Assembly: GCA_030038605.1 (NCBI GenBank)
Contig: JASHSU010000160.1
Span: forward strand, 1-48,529
Length of the DNA: 48,529 bases
Direction of reading: 5' to 3'
Source of the DNA: Thermoplasmata archaeon
Lineage (GTDB): Archaea; Thermoplasmatota; Thermoplasmata; Lutacidiplasmatales; UBA184
The position numbers and the translations under genes were made by a program. Of this stretch, positions 37,701 to 45,473 are shown one piece after another (within the stretch, counting starts at the first letter, position 1; every line of letters begins with the position of its first letter). The notes beneath the pieces are model-generated. The model saw only the letters and a program-made list of their open reading frames with translations. It made no database searches and had not been told where the DNA came from.

Positions 37701-39777
37701 CGGACGGACTCGCACGGGGGTTCGCTGGTGGGCCCAGCTGACCGGCATCCCGCCCCGCCCTCGGCGCTCCAAGCACCGGGCCCTTCGCCCCCGGATGCCG
37801 CGGGTGCGCGCCGGAAAGTCGCTGGGGGGTATCCTCGGAGGGGACGTCGATTACGCCAGTGACGAAGAAGTCACGAAGGTCGAACAGATCCGCTCCCTCG
37901 CGCAGGAGTTGGACGGCGTCCTCGGAGCTCCGCTCCTGGGACCGACCAAGATCGCGACCGCTTGGGCGGCGGGTTTTCGGTCGACCGACGATTTCCGCGC
38001 CGCGCCGTTCGAACGGATCGAGCGGTTGCGCGGCTTTGAGCGACCGATCGCCGACCAGTTGGTCCGAAAGCTCGGCGGCGTCGTTCCGCCACCGGCCGCT
38101 CGGCCCCGGAGGACGCTGACGGCCCTCCCGCCTCCTTCGGACGGGGGCCCGGGGCTGCCCGAGGTACGACACTATGCGGAGGACTCGGTCCCCGTTCCTC
38201 CGCCCCCATTCGCCGGGCTGTCGGTCGAGCGTCCCGCGCCGAGCCCGCCTCCCGGCCGCCTGCGAACCTCGCCCGCTGCGACGGTTCCTCCCGTGCCGGC
38301 GATCAAAGCCTCGATGCCTGTACCTCCCGCGCCGCCTTCCGGTCTCGAGGAACCGCCGGTCGAGAAGGTGCCGTACGTCGCTCCACCCGTGGACTCGCCT
38401 CAGGATTCCGCGCCGGACGCAATGGCCGTCGAGCCGGCGCCACCGCCTCCCGCGGAGCCCGCGGTCGCCGACTCCGCGACCTTTTCCGCAGCGCCGGCGG
38501 CACCCCAATCTCCCGTCCCGGTCCCCGAGAACGCGCTCGAGCCGGCGGCTGAGGTACGACCCGACGACGACCCTGACACGTCAGCGCCCGGAGTGCCCCT
38601 CACGGAGGATTTGCCGGCCCCTCCTTCGACCGAGATTACCGCGGAATCCCCATCGCCTCCAGTCCCGCTCGAGGCGATGGCTCCGCCGTCGATCGAGACC
38701 GCGCCGGAGGCGCCCTCGCCGACCGCGTCGACCCCGGGGCCCGAGGACCGTCCCGAACCGGCGCCCGGAGTTACGGAGTCCGACCGGGCGGCCGAGGCCA
38801 ACGTCTCGGTCGAAGGGATTCCTGCCGAGCCGGGGGCCCAACGGGTGGACGCGCCCCTTCCGCTCGATGCTCCGACGACCCCCGAAGGACCCTCGGACGA
38901 GACTGTGAGCCCCGCGCCCACGCCTCGGGAGGTCACGCCCGAGCCGAATCTCGAAGCACCTCCGAACGTCGATCCGCCCGATTCTCCGGCGGCGTCAATC
39001 GACCCGACGGTGCCTCCGGAAGTAGTGGCCGAACCACCACCCTCACCGCCCGCGGAGCCCAGTGAGGCCGCAGTCCCCCCTGATGCGACCCTGGCGGCCG
39101 AGGCTCCCGTTCCCGGGCCCGCCGAGATCGACGCCCCGGCGTCCACGGTCGAGGTCCCAAGCTCGTCGCAGGACGAGCCGGTGCCAGAGGCCGAGGGAGG
39201 CACCGACGTCACCCCCGCGGTTCCGGAGACGGTCACGGTGACGGAGCCTCCGCCCTCGCCACCGGACCTTCCCTCCCCACCGCCGGAAGTGCTGCCGGTT
39301 GCCCCTCTGCCTCCTCCGACCCCGATCGGTGGAATCTCCCTCATCGTGGCCCCGTCCTACCTGCCCGCCTTCTCGCAGTTCCTCGAGGCGACCGCGGCCG
39401 GTCATCGCGGACTGTGCGTCGTCCGCGAATCCCCGGATCGACTGAGGGCCCACGTCGGACCCCGGCCGGTGGAGATCTATTGGCTGACGAACCTGGGCCG
39501 GGGCCTTACCCTACGTCCGAACGACCTGGAAGCATACGGTGCGTTCCTCCAGAAGGCCGTCGAGCAGGACCGGATCACGGCCGTGTTCCTCGAGGGGATC
39601 GAATACCTCACGCGGGTTCACGGGTCCGAACGGATCATCGAGCGCCTGAGCGCCTTCCACGTCCAGGCCCAGGCCCATCAAGCGCGCGTGTGGGTGTATC
39701 TCCATCCGGACCTGCTGCCGGCCGCCGACCTCGCCCAGTTCACGGCCGCCTTCGGCGGCGCCGCCTCCGCCGATTGA
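34798..39777 (+). CDS. IleRS-like pseudo-synthetase fused to HhH, Pro/Ala-rich linker and C-terminal DUF835
   Basis: 1659 aa. IleRS-like: EKYRPSEVERAARELW; CP1-like LVWVDAPWRLLGASALLVNP, GTGIVPLVPGHGGTDAQIADRLGI; Zn-like PHCALCGTALVW; anticodon-domain-like DYDHQAAGAAYRALARFMATDLEEYVARVRPRL, LAPVAPHIAEVVHGAL. HhH-like: LLGPTKIATAWAAGFRSTDDFRAAPFERIERLRGFERPIADQLVRKLGG. DUF835: GGISLIVAPSYLPAFSQFLEATAAGHRGLCVVRESPDRLRAHVG...YWLTNLGRG...LEGIEYLTRVHGSERIIERLSAF. HIGH and KMSKS not found. Confidence 0.8.
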   Translation: MGTAARVGCMGVLAEKYRPSEVERAARELWATRGWPRPDGVIGRSTAPVVRQYLGSLLPGDDPGLVAFRSVAADADARYLGLAGRRALGTLRRDFDGEEPTGALLQGLSVWTGGSAGSPVDTGDRHAGIETLLGRIAALGLVVTRDTSLRICPSCAQARTPERIIYQQEEGDAYLVRFPLPVTEGVVHALVWVDAPWRLLGASALLVNPTLPYVVARYRRRGVDERILTSRASLARLLEWLPGGEVEVMEEGNGTHWQGRAYQYPLRHEFPMGGELSPPSGTVLAVPDVTDSGTGIVPLVPGHGGTDAQIADRLGITGWPLVTPRGQLDFNLAHKYSGLDLTTANEFVARDLAENGALFARLRVRRGVPHCALCGTALVWAPGRAWCLEPTRLPAERRDLYRRLLPHDPPVGQVEVAAWPVSEPQTASPGPGVVSLLECPQCERLAPLSAGPECTCGNHRNPVARRLLPSIAGALGAWARFDPFPPGDSAWLYVNERRRAPAVVHHLAAMSGVSGAPNDVGLTLLPGVPEGGMPELVASLGADAVRAALVRGERREGSGPTFPDRCAQEARRLERFWSVARDTLDRCDAGMLATFAQPIAGSLGELETEDRALLARWERVRLAVLADYDHQAAGAAYRALARFMATDLEEYVARVRPRLDRSATTPTRRGALRTLHHVLRGITIDLAPVAPHIAEVVHGALVPGRTSLFETSVDPLDSAVLDESSMKAWDRWGSVERAIARFRRRVGLAPSTAIPAIVAVAPNDELAAHLRSDRSTVQRLARVTKFEAFGPGTPWTGRQRTLEPVLSEIQRAYPTEANQILHLLRRMPARKRGEAATGEELSVVIHGLSRRILPSMVQYTETLPERFVPIPWELGELYAELPAPQPVPKQVPPPVSPDAFRLLARVERALRRASATEGYRPGPVLVAVVDPLASELRASATVLASFLGVPEVRVVDPSAEVPGPKEVYGRTRTGVRWWAQLTGIPPRPRRSKHRALRPRMPRVRAGKSLGGILGGDVDYASDEEVTKVEQIRSLAQELDGVLGAPLLGPTKIATAWAAGFRSTDDFRAAPFERIERLRGFERPIADQLVRKLGGVVPPPAARPRRTLTALPPPSDGGPGLPEVRHYAEDSVPVPPPPFAGLSVERPAPSPPPGRLRTSPAATVPPVPAIKASMPVPPAPPSGLEEPPVEKVPYVAPPVDSPQDSAPDAMAVEPAPPPPAEPAVADSATFSAAPAAPQSPVPVPENALEPAAEVRPDDDPDTSAPGVPLTEDLPAPPSTEITAESPSPPVPLEAMAPPSIETAPEAPSPTASTPGPEDRPEPAPGVTESDRAAEANVSVEGIPAEPGAQRVDAPLPLDAPTTPEGPSDETVSPAPTPREVTPEPNLEAPPNVDPPDSPAASIDPTVPPEVVAEPPPSPPAEPSEAAVPPDATLAAEAPVPGPAEIDAPASTVEVPSSSQDEPVPEAEGGTDVTPAVPETVTVTEPPPSPPDLPSPPPEVLPVAPLPPPTPIGGISLIVAPSYLPAFSQFLEATAAGHRGLCVVRESPDRLRAHVGPRPVEIYWLTNLGRGLTLRPNDLEAYGAFLQKAVEQDRITAVFLEGIEYLTRVHGSERIIERLSAFHVQAQAHQARVWVYLHPDLLPAADLAQFTAAFGGAASAD

Positions 39778-39856
39778 GTCGGTCATCCCGGCCCGAACGG
39801 GTCCGGGGTGGGAACGGAAGGGGTTGGGTAACGACCGAGGTCGTCCGTCGATCCGC

Positions 39857-40435
39857 CTACGGGCAGGTGCCCACGGCCGAGCACTGCTGGCTGACCTGGG
39901 TCACGCTGTTCAGCGTGATCGTGGCCGTCGCGGGCGAACCCAGGTCGTAGTAGAGGACGAACGTCTGCGCCGTCCCCGGCACGGTGGTCTGGGTCTCCAC
40001 GTACACGACGACAGTGGTGACGGTCGGCACCGTGCCGGTGGAGACCGAGATCTGCATCTCGACCTCCGTACTCGCCGGGGCGGTGGTCGCCTCGGTGAAC
40101 TTCCAGTAGTGGGTGATGTCGTTGACCGTCGGCGCGTTGATGGAGTAGCTCGTACCCGTCGCGGCCAGCACGGTGGGCGTGGCGGCCGTGGTCGACAGGG
40201 CCGTCGGCGTGCCCGTCTGGGTCGTGACGCCGGCCGATGCTTCGGTCCAGTAGGTCAGTGCCGCCGTGCCGTGGTAGACTCCGGCACCGGTCTCGGTGGG
40301 GCCCTGGGTGACCGCGAAGGACGCGGCCATGACCCAACTGCCGCCGATGACGAGCAGGGCGACGATCGTTCCGCCAAGGACGTGACGTGGTTTCAGTCGT
40401 GGTGTGCTGTGGTTGGAGGTGTTGGCGTGAGCCAT
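39857..40435 (-). CDS. Small membrane-anchored/secreted protein, paralogue 1 of 3
   Basis: 192 aa; N-terminal TM/signal (HVLGGTIVALLVIGGSWVMAASF), beta-rich, ends QQCSAVGTCP. A6 tract ~22 nt upstream as possible TATA element. Confidence 0.7.
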   Translation of the reverse strand: MAHANTSNHSTPRLKPRHVLGGTIVALLVIGGSWVMAASFAVTQGPTETGAGVYHGTAALTYWTEASAGVTTQTGTPTALSTTAATPTVLAATGTSYSINAPTVNDITHYWKFTEATTAPASTEVEMQISVSTGTVPTVTTVVVYVETQTTVPGTAQTFVLYYDLGSPATATITLNSVTQVSQQCSAVGTCP

Positions 40436-40544
40436 CCCGGTACCTCGCCCGCATTTTTTCGGGTCCGTCTACTTGAACCTGCTCCCGAGTAGGAACCCCG
40501 CCGGACCTGAGACACGGACCCGGCCGGCCCCGGCGGGCGGCCGC

Positions 40545-41120
40545 TCAGGGACAGTGCCCGACCGAGGTGCACACCAGGACGTCGACCTGCATCGTCTGGA
40601 TGGTGACCCCGCTCGGCCCGAACGACCCGGCGTCCCAATAGAGCGTGAACGTCAACGCGGCCGTCGGGTGGGTCGCCTGCGTTTCCAAGTACACCGTCTC
40701 GAGGACGGCGGGTCGGCTCAGTCCGTCGGTGAACCGCAGTTCCAGTTCGGTCGCGAGCGAGCCGGTCGTGCTTTCGGTGAACGACCACCGTACCGAGACG
40801 TTGCCGGCGGTGGACGGGTTGATGCGGTAGCTGGCCGACGTGACCGGCAGGAGCGTCGGGATCGCCGCGGTCACGGAGGCGGCCCCGGGGACCGGGGTCG
40901 GGATGTGCCAGATCTGGGTCGAGGCCCAGACCCAGTAGGTGGGCGTTGCTTCGCCGACATCGGCACCCTGGCCCTGCTCCGTCGCGCCCGGGCCGACCGT
41001 GGCCGGGGCGGCGCCACCCAGCCCGAACCACACGAACGACACCAGCAGCCCGACGGCGACGAGGACCCCCACCGTGAGACGACGCGGTGGCCGGCGGAGA
41101 GGGAAGGACCGGGCCGTCAT
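40545..41120 (-). CDS. Small membrane-anchored/secreted protein, paralogue 2 of 3
   Basis: 191 aa from MTARSFPLRR (ATG at 41120 overlapping the upstream stop); N-terminal TM; shares YRIN, WSFTEST, TELELRF, YLETQ, FTLYWD; ends VCTSVGHCP. Confidence 0.7.
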   Translation of the reverse strand: MTARSFPLRRPPRRLTVGVLVAVGLLVSFVWFGLGGAAPATVGPGATEQGQGADVGEATPTYWVWASTQIWHIPTPVPGAASVTAAIPTLLPVTSASYRINPSTAGNVSVRWSFTESTTGSLATELELRFTDGLSRPAVLETVYLETQATHPTAALTFTLYWDAGSFGPSGVTIQTMQVDVLVCTSVGHCP

Positions 41121-41707
41121 GGACAGGTCCCTACCGCCGGGCAGACAAGGGACACCTCCAGCTGATTGACCCAGGTGACCCCGGTCGCCTGGCCGGAATC
41201 CCAGTAGACGGTGAACGACAGTGGGGCCCCGAGGGCCCGGCGCTGGGTCTCGATGTAGGCCGTGGCCGTCACGGACGTCGTGGCTGTCCCGAAATGGTAC
41301 TGGAGGACGAATCGGAGCTCGATCTCCGTCGAGAGGGCGATCCCGACGGTCTCGTTGAAGACCCAAACGAGGGCCTGGTCCCCTGCCGTGAGCGTGTTGA
41401 TCCGGGTCGTGCTCGAGAGGACCGGCAACCGGGTCGGGGCCGTCGCGGTGCCGCTCCACAGTCGCACCACGCCGGCGGGGGACGTCCCCGCGAGTGAGCC
41501 CACCTGTTGCCACTGCGGCAGGAAGTCGGTCGGAGCTTGAAGGCCGGCCAGCGTCTCGGTGGAGTGGATGACCTGGAAGTGAGCGCCCAGCCCGACACCG
41601 GTGAGAGCGAGGAGGACTGTCACGACGGCGGTGAGCGCTACCGCATGACGTCGGACGTACCTCGCCCGGGTACGGCGGGCCCCGGGCCCCCCGCGACGAA
41701 ATCGCAT
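41117..41707 (-). CDS. Small membrane-anchored/secreted protein, paralogue 3 of 3
   Basis: 196 aa; N-terminal TM (AVALTAVVTVLLALTGVGLGAHF); shares RIN, WVFNETV, TEIELRF, YIETQ, FTVYWDSG; ends VCPAVGTCP. Confidence 0.7.
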   Translation of the reverse strand: MRFRRGGPGARRTRARYVRRHAVALTAVVTVLLALTGVGLGAHFQVIHSTETLAGLQAPTDFLPQWQQVGSLAGTSPAGVVRLWSGTATAPTRLPVLSSTTRINTLTAGDQALVWVFNETVGIALSTEIELRFVLQYHFGTATTSVTATAYIETQRRALGAPLSFTVYWDSGQATGVTWVNQLEVSLVCPAVGTCP

Positions 41708-41821
41708 CGACGGTCGGAACGAGAGTCTCGGTCCTCCGAGGACCGGCGCGGTGTCTCGGGAGATAACTCCTTCTCGGGAGTGGAAGCGCGCTCGGCGGCG
41801 CCCGGACGTCCGACAAGGCGG

Positions 41822-44224
41822 TCAGCCCGAGCCCGAGCCCGGGCCCCCGTCGGACCCTGGCTCCTCGGCGGAGTCACTCGGGGCGTCGGCACGGTCGGTG
41901 GGCGTCGTCCCTCCGCGACGACGGGCCCACGCGAAGACCCCAACGATCGCCACCGCCGCGACGGCCAAGGCGGCCGCCAATTCCTCGGTCGAGGTCCCGA
42001 GGGTCGCCGTGCCTCCCGAACCCGGGGCGGGGGTCGAGACGACGAGGGTGCCGTTAGCGGTCGCCTCCACGCCGAGGGAGTCCCGCACAGTGAGCGTGAG
42101 GTTGAAGGTCCCCGCGGACTCCATCGTGCAGCTGAAGTTGCCGGACGCCGACGCGCACCCGGTGGGAAGCCCCGTCCAAACGGACGTATACGGCGGTGAG
42201 CCGCCGGCGATGAGGTAGCCGAACGTCACTTGCCCTCCGGGAAGAGCTGGGTTCGGCTGGATCTCGAAGTCCGTGACCTGGAGACGGGAGCTGACGGAGA
42301 CGTTGGCCGTGGCCTTCGTCAGCCCCCCGACGCGGTCGGTCACGGCCACGGCGACCGAGAACGTGCCCGGCGCGGAGGGCCGGCAATTGAAGAGGGAGGC
42401 ATTGGCGCTGACGCACCCGGTCGGCAGGCCCGAGTAGTCGAACGTCAGCGGCGGGATCCCACCCAGGACGGTCACGTTCACTGTCAGCTCCGTCCCGACC
42501 TCCGCGGACGTCGGCGTCACGACGAACGCCAACAGGTCCAGCCGGGGGACGACCGACAGGTTCATCGTGACCACGATCCCCGGACCGCCGGAGGCGTCCG
42601 TGACGTTCACCGAAACCGGCCACACACCCGTAGCGTTGGCCGTGCACTCGAAGGCGAGAACGTTCCCGGGAGCGCACCCTGGCAGGCCGACGGTCCACGC
42701 CGCGACATAGGGGGGCTGGCCCCCCGAGACGTTGACCGAGAACGGTACCGTCGCGCCGACGTAACTGTACGCCGGAGCCAGGGGACCCTGGACCTGCAAC
42801 GCCTCGCCGACCGTGAGGATCGCGGTGGCGTTCACGACCGCATCGAGCGTATCGGTCACCGTGACCGTCAGCTCGAACGTTCCGTCCACGGTCGGCCGGC
42901 ACGGAACCACGGCCACGTCGAGGCTCTCGCATCCGGTCGGAAGGCCCGAGTAGCGGTACTGGTAGGGAGGTGCTCCTCCGGTCGGCAGGGTCGTCAGGGT
43001 GGACGTGTTGCCCAGGTCGATCGACGACGGATCGACCTCCAGCGAGGCCCCGAGCGGGGTCGAGCCGAAGATCCACGTCTGTGCATCGTACCCGCCCGAG
43101 AGGTAGAGCAGGTCGTTGTCGGCCCCGTCCCACACGGCGAGCGGGTCGTAGCCGACGTCCGGGGTCGCCGGCAGGGACGCCGTCGCGTTGACCCATCCGG
43201 CGGGACCGAAGTCCCACTGGAGGTAGCTCACCGTCCCGTTGGCCGCGTAGAGGTACGGAGGGGCGATGAGGTCGATGAGCTCGCCCGTCAGGTTGTCGTA
43301 CGCCATCACCTGGACCGTACCGGTCGGGATCGGTGGTCCGCTCGTCAGGTTTCGAGTCCACTGGCCGTCGGAGAACTCCCAGGTCTGATTGGTCGCGTTC
43401 GCGTACCCTGGGCCCGGCAGCGAACCTCCGAAAAACACGACCGCGTTGAGCGCCGGGTCGTACGCGAGGACACTGTCCGCGCCCGCGGGACCCGGAGGGG
43501 GCGTGCCGGCGGACGACGTGAGGTTCGTCCAGCTGCCGTTCGAGAACAGCCAGGTCTGGGACGCGTTGACCGGCCCCACCGGATCGATCAGGAGCACCCC
43601 GTTCGCGCCGGGGTCGCTGGTGAGGATCGGCTGGTCCGTGGGGGGAGGCGACCGACCGAGTCCGGAGGTGAGGTTCGTCCAGCCGGAGGCGGTGCGGGCC
43701 CACGTGGCGTTCGTGGGGATCGTCAGCCCGGTTTCGTGCGGGATCGGTGCCCCGCCTCCGAAGGCGATCAGCTCGTTATCGGAGGGGTCGTACCCGAGCC
43801 CCGCGGACTGTTGCGCGACCGCCTTCGTCGGGTTCGTCCAGTTGTAGTTGCGGTAGTCGTATTCCCATCCCGTGCTGAAGGACGAGTTGTAGGTCAACAG
43901 GATCGTGGTGTTCAACGCCGGGTCGAACGCGATCGACCCCCCGTAGGTCGGCCCGGGAGCGAGGACGCCGAGGCCGCTCACGTTCGACCAGAAGCTCGGA
44001 CCCGCGTCCGGTCGGACTCCCCGTCCGGACTCCGGGGTGGACCGAAGGGTACGGGCCCACGGGGAGGCGCGGTTCACCGATGGTGCGATACCGTGGGAGG
44101 CGACCGAACCCGGGGTCACCACCAGGGCCCCGACGATCAGGAGGAACGTTAGGCCCAACACCGCGAGGGTGCCTCCCCCGCTGGAGGTGAAGCGCCGGCC
44201 GGGAGCCGAACGGCGAGCCGCCAT
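41822..44224 (-). CDS. Cell-surface protein: kelch/beta-propeller-like N-half, four PKD/Ig-like repeats, C-terminal TM anchor
   Basis: ATG 44224 (MAARRSAPG + signal/TM). FDPALNTTILLTYN / YDPALNAVVFFGGS / DNDLLYLSGGYDAQTWIFG repeats; four GLPTGC-like repeats with a second Cys; C-terminal AAALAVAAVAIVGVFAWARRR. Confidence 0.8.
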   Translation of the reverse strand: MAARRSAPGRRFTSSGGGTLAVLGLTFLLIVGALVVTPGSVASHGIAPSVNRASPWARTLRSTPESGRGVRPDAGPSFWSNVSGLGVLAPGPTYGGSIAFDPALNTTILLTYNSSFSTGWEYDYRNYNWTNPTKAVAQQSAGLGYDPSDNELIAFGGGAPIPHETGLTIPTNATWARTASGWTNLTSGLGRSPPPTDQPILTSDPGANGVLLIDPVGPVNASQTWLFSNGSWTNLTSSAGTPPPGPAGADSVLAYDPALNAVVFFGGSLPGPGYANATNQTWEFSDGQWTRNLTSGPPIPTGTVQVMAYDNLTGELIDLIAPPYLYAANGTVSYLQWDFGPAGWVNATASLPATPDVGYDPLAVWDGADNDLLYLSGGYDAQTWIFGSTPLGASLEVDPSSIDLGNTSTLTTLPTGGAPPYQYRYSGLPTGCESLDVAVVPCRPTVDGTFELTVTVTDTLDAVVNATAILTVGEALQVQGPLAPAYSYVGATVPFSVNVSGGQPPYVAAWTVGLPGCAPGNVLAFECTANATGVWPVSVNVTDASGGPGIVVTMNLSVVPRLDLLAFVVTPTSAEVGTELTVNVTVLGGIPPLTFDYSGLPTGCVSANASLFNCRPSAPGTFSVAVAVTDRVGGLTKATANVSVSSRLQVTDFEIQPNPALPGGQVTFGYLIAGGSPPYTSVWTGLPTGCASASGNFSCTMESAGTFNLTLTVRDSLGVEATANGTLVVSTPAPGSGGTATLGTSTEELAAALAVAAVAIVGVFAWARRRGGTTPTDRADAPSDSAEEPGSDGGPGSGSG

Positions 44225-44320
44225 GTGGCCCCCAAACCGCCCTCGTTCTTCTCCTCTTGCGGCGCGTGCCCCCATGAAGACGCGGGTTGATGTAGCGCCG
44301 GCGCGCACGTCGGGTCGACC

Positions 44321-45391
44321 GTGGCCGGTGGTTTCGCCCGACCTCCGGGGACCTTCGGGTCCCGGCTCCTCGCGTTCTTCCACGCCCATCCGGTCGTTGC
44401 GCTCGCTCTGCTGACTCCCGGGATCCCGGAGTATCTGTCGACGTCGAGCTCCCTGCTGAACGCGGTCGTGGACCCCGCCTTCTTCGTGCTGCAGCTCGCC
44501 ATCAATGTGGGCCAGTACACGGCCGGCGCCCTGCTCGTGCGGGAGGCGATGATCCGGTGGAGGAAGGGCTGGGCGACCGTCTTCCTGCTCGGCGCGGCCT
44601 ACGCGATCACGGAGGAGGGGCTGGGCGACAACACGTTCTTCAACTCGAATCACGGCTCGGACGGCGTCCTCGGCGTCTTCGGTCACTACGCCGGCGTCAA
44701 CTGGGTCTGGGCCACTGGGGTGCTCGCCTTCCACGTGGTCTACTCCATTGGGTTGCCGATCGTCCTCCTCGGTCTCGCCCTGCCGGAGACCCGTGGCCGC
44801 TCGCTGCTGGGCGGTCGTGGGGTCTGGGTCGCCTTCGCGGCCCTCGGGCTGTCGACCGCGACCGAGACCTTCCTCGTGTGGTCCGAGTTTCACTTCTGGA
44901 TGGGCACTCCGCTCTTGGTCGCGAGCGGCGCGGCGATCGCCGTCCTGGTCGTGCTCGCACGGCGCGTACCATCCGATGGGCTGTCCCCCGCGCGGGTCCG
45001 GCCCACGGGGACCGACCGGGAATTCTTCGCCGTGGGGTTCTTCTTCTTCCCACTGGCGTTCCTGTGGGAGTACGGGTTCACGTCGACGACGATCCCGCCG
45101 GCGCTGCTCATCGGCGCGGAGGTGGTGACCTTCGCGGTGCTGCTCTCCCAGGTACGCCGCGGCGTCGGAGGGGTAGGGAACGAGCCACTCCTGGTTCACC
45201 TGGCCTTTGGGTTCGTCGTCTGGCAGGCGGTCTTCGGCGTTCTCCTCACGCTCGCTCTGCCGTACACCCTTCCGCTCGTCGCCCTGGTCTTCCTGTTCTT
45301 CTTCCGCCTACGACGGGCCTACGCACCCGCTCCGGCCTTCGACCCCCCGGTGCGCCCCCTCGACGCCGTCCCCGGTCCGCCGGGGCTCTAG
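44321..45391 (+). CDS. Polytopic membrane protein of unknown function
   Basis: 356 aa, GTG start, ~9-10 hydrophobic segments; AITEEGLGDNTFFNSNHG in a loop. Confidence 0.65.
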   Translation: MAGGFARPPGTFGSRLLAFFHAHPVVALALLTPGIPEYLSTSSSLLNAVVDPAFFVLQLAINVGQYTAGALLVREAMIRWRKGWATVFLLGAAYAITEEGLGDNTFFNSNHGSDGVLGVFGHYAGVNWVWATGVLAFHVVYSIGLPIVLLGLALPETRGRSLLGGRGVWVAFAALGLSTATETFLVWSEFHFWMGTPLLVASGAAIAVLVVLARRVPSDGLSPARVRPTGTDREFFAVGFFFFPLAFLWEYGFTSTTIPPALLIGAEVVTFAVLLSQVRRGVGGVGNEPLLVHLAFGFVVWQAVFGVLLTLALPYTLPLVALVFLFFFRLRRAYAPAPAFDPPVRPLDAVPGPPGL

Positions 45392-45434
45392 GCCCCGCGT
45401 TCGAGTCCGAAAAGAAGGCGGGGAAGGGGTTGGT

Positions 45435-45456
45435 GCCGGGACCGACCGGTCCCGGC
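45435..45456. terminator. Perfect hairpin between convergent genes (possible bidirectional terminator/processing element)
   Basis: GCCGGGACC-GACC-GGTCCCGGC, 9-bp perfect stem in the 82-bp gap between convergent stops. Confidence 0.3.
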
Positions 45457-45473
45457 CCGGCGGAGACGCCGCC

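Noticed and set aside
36811-38508. 565-aa minus-strand ORF
   Set aside because: Antisense to the IleRS-like gene; composition typical of a shadow ORF.
38089-39327. Pro/Ala-rich stretch as a separate gene or tandem DNA repeat
   Set aside because: The frame is continuous with IleRS-like/HhH upstream and DUF835 downstream; no exact nucleotide repeat unit is visible.
42230-44152. 640-aa plus-strand ORF
   Set aside because: Antisense to the kelch/PKD-like surface protein; no domain signal.
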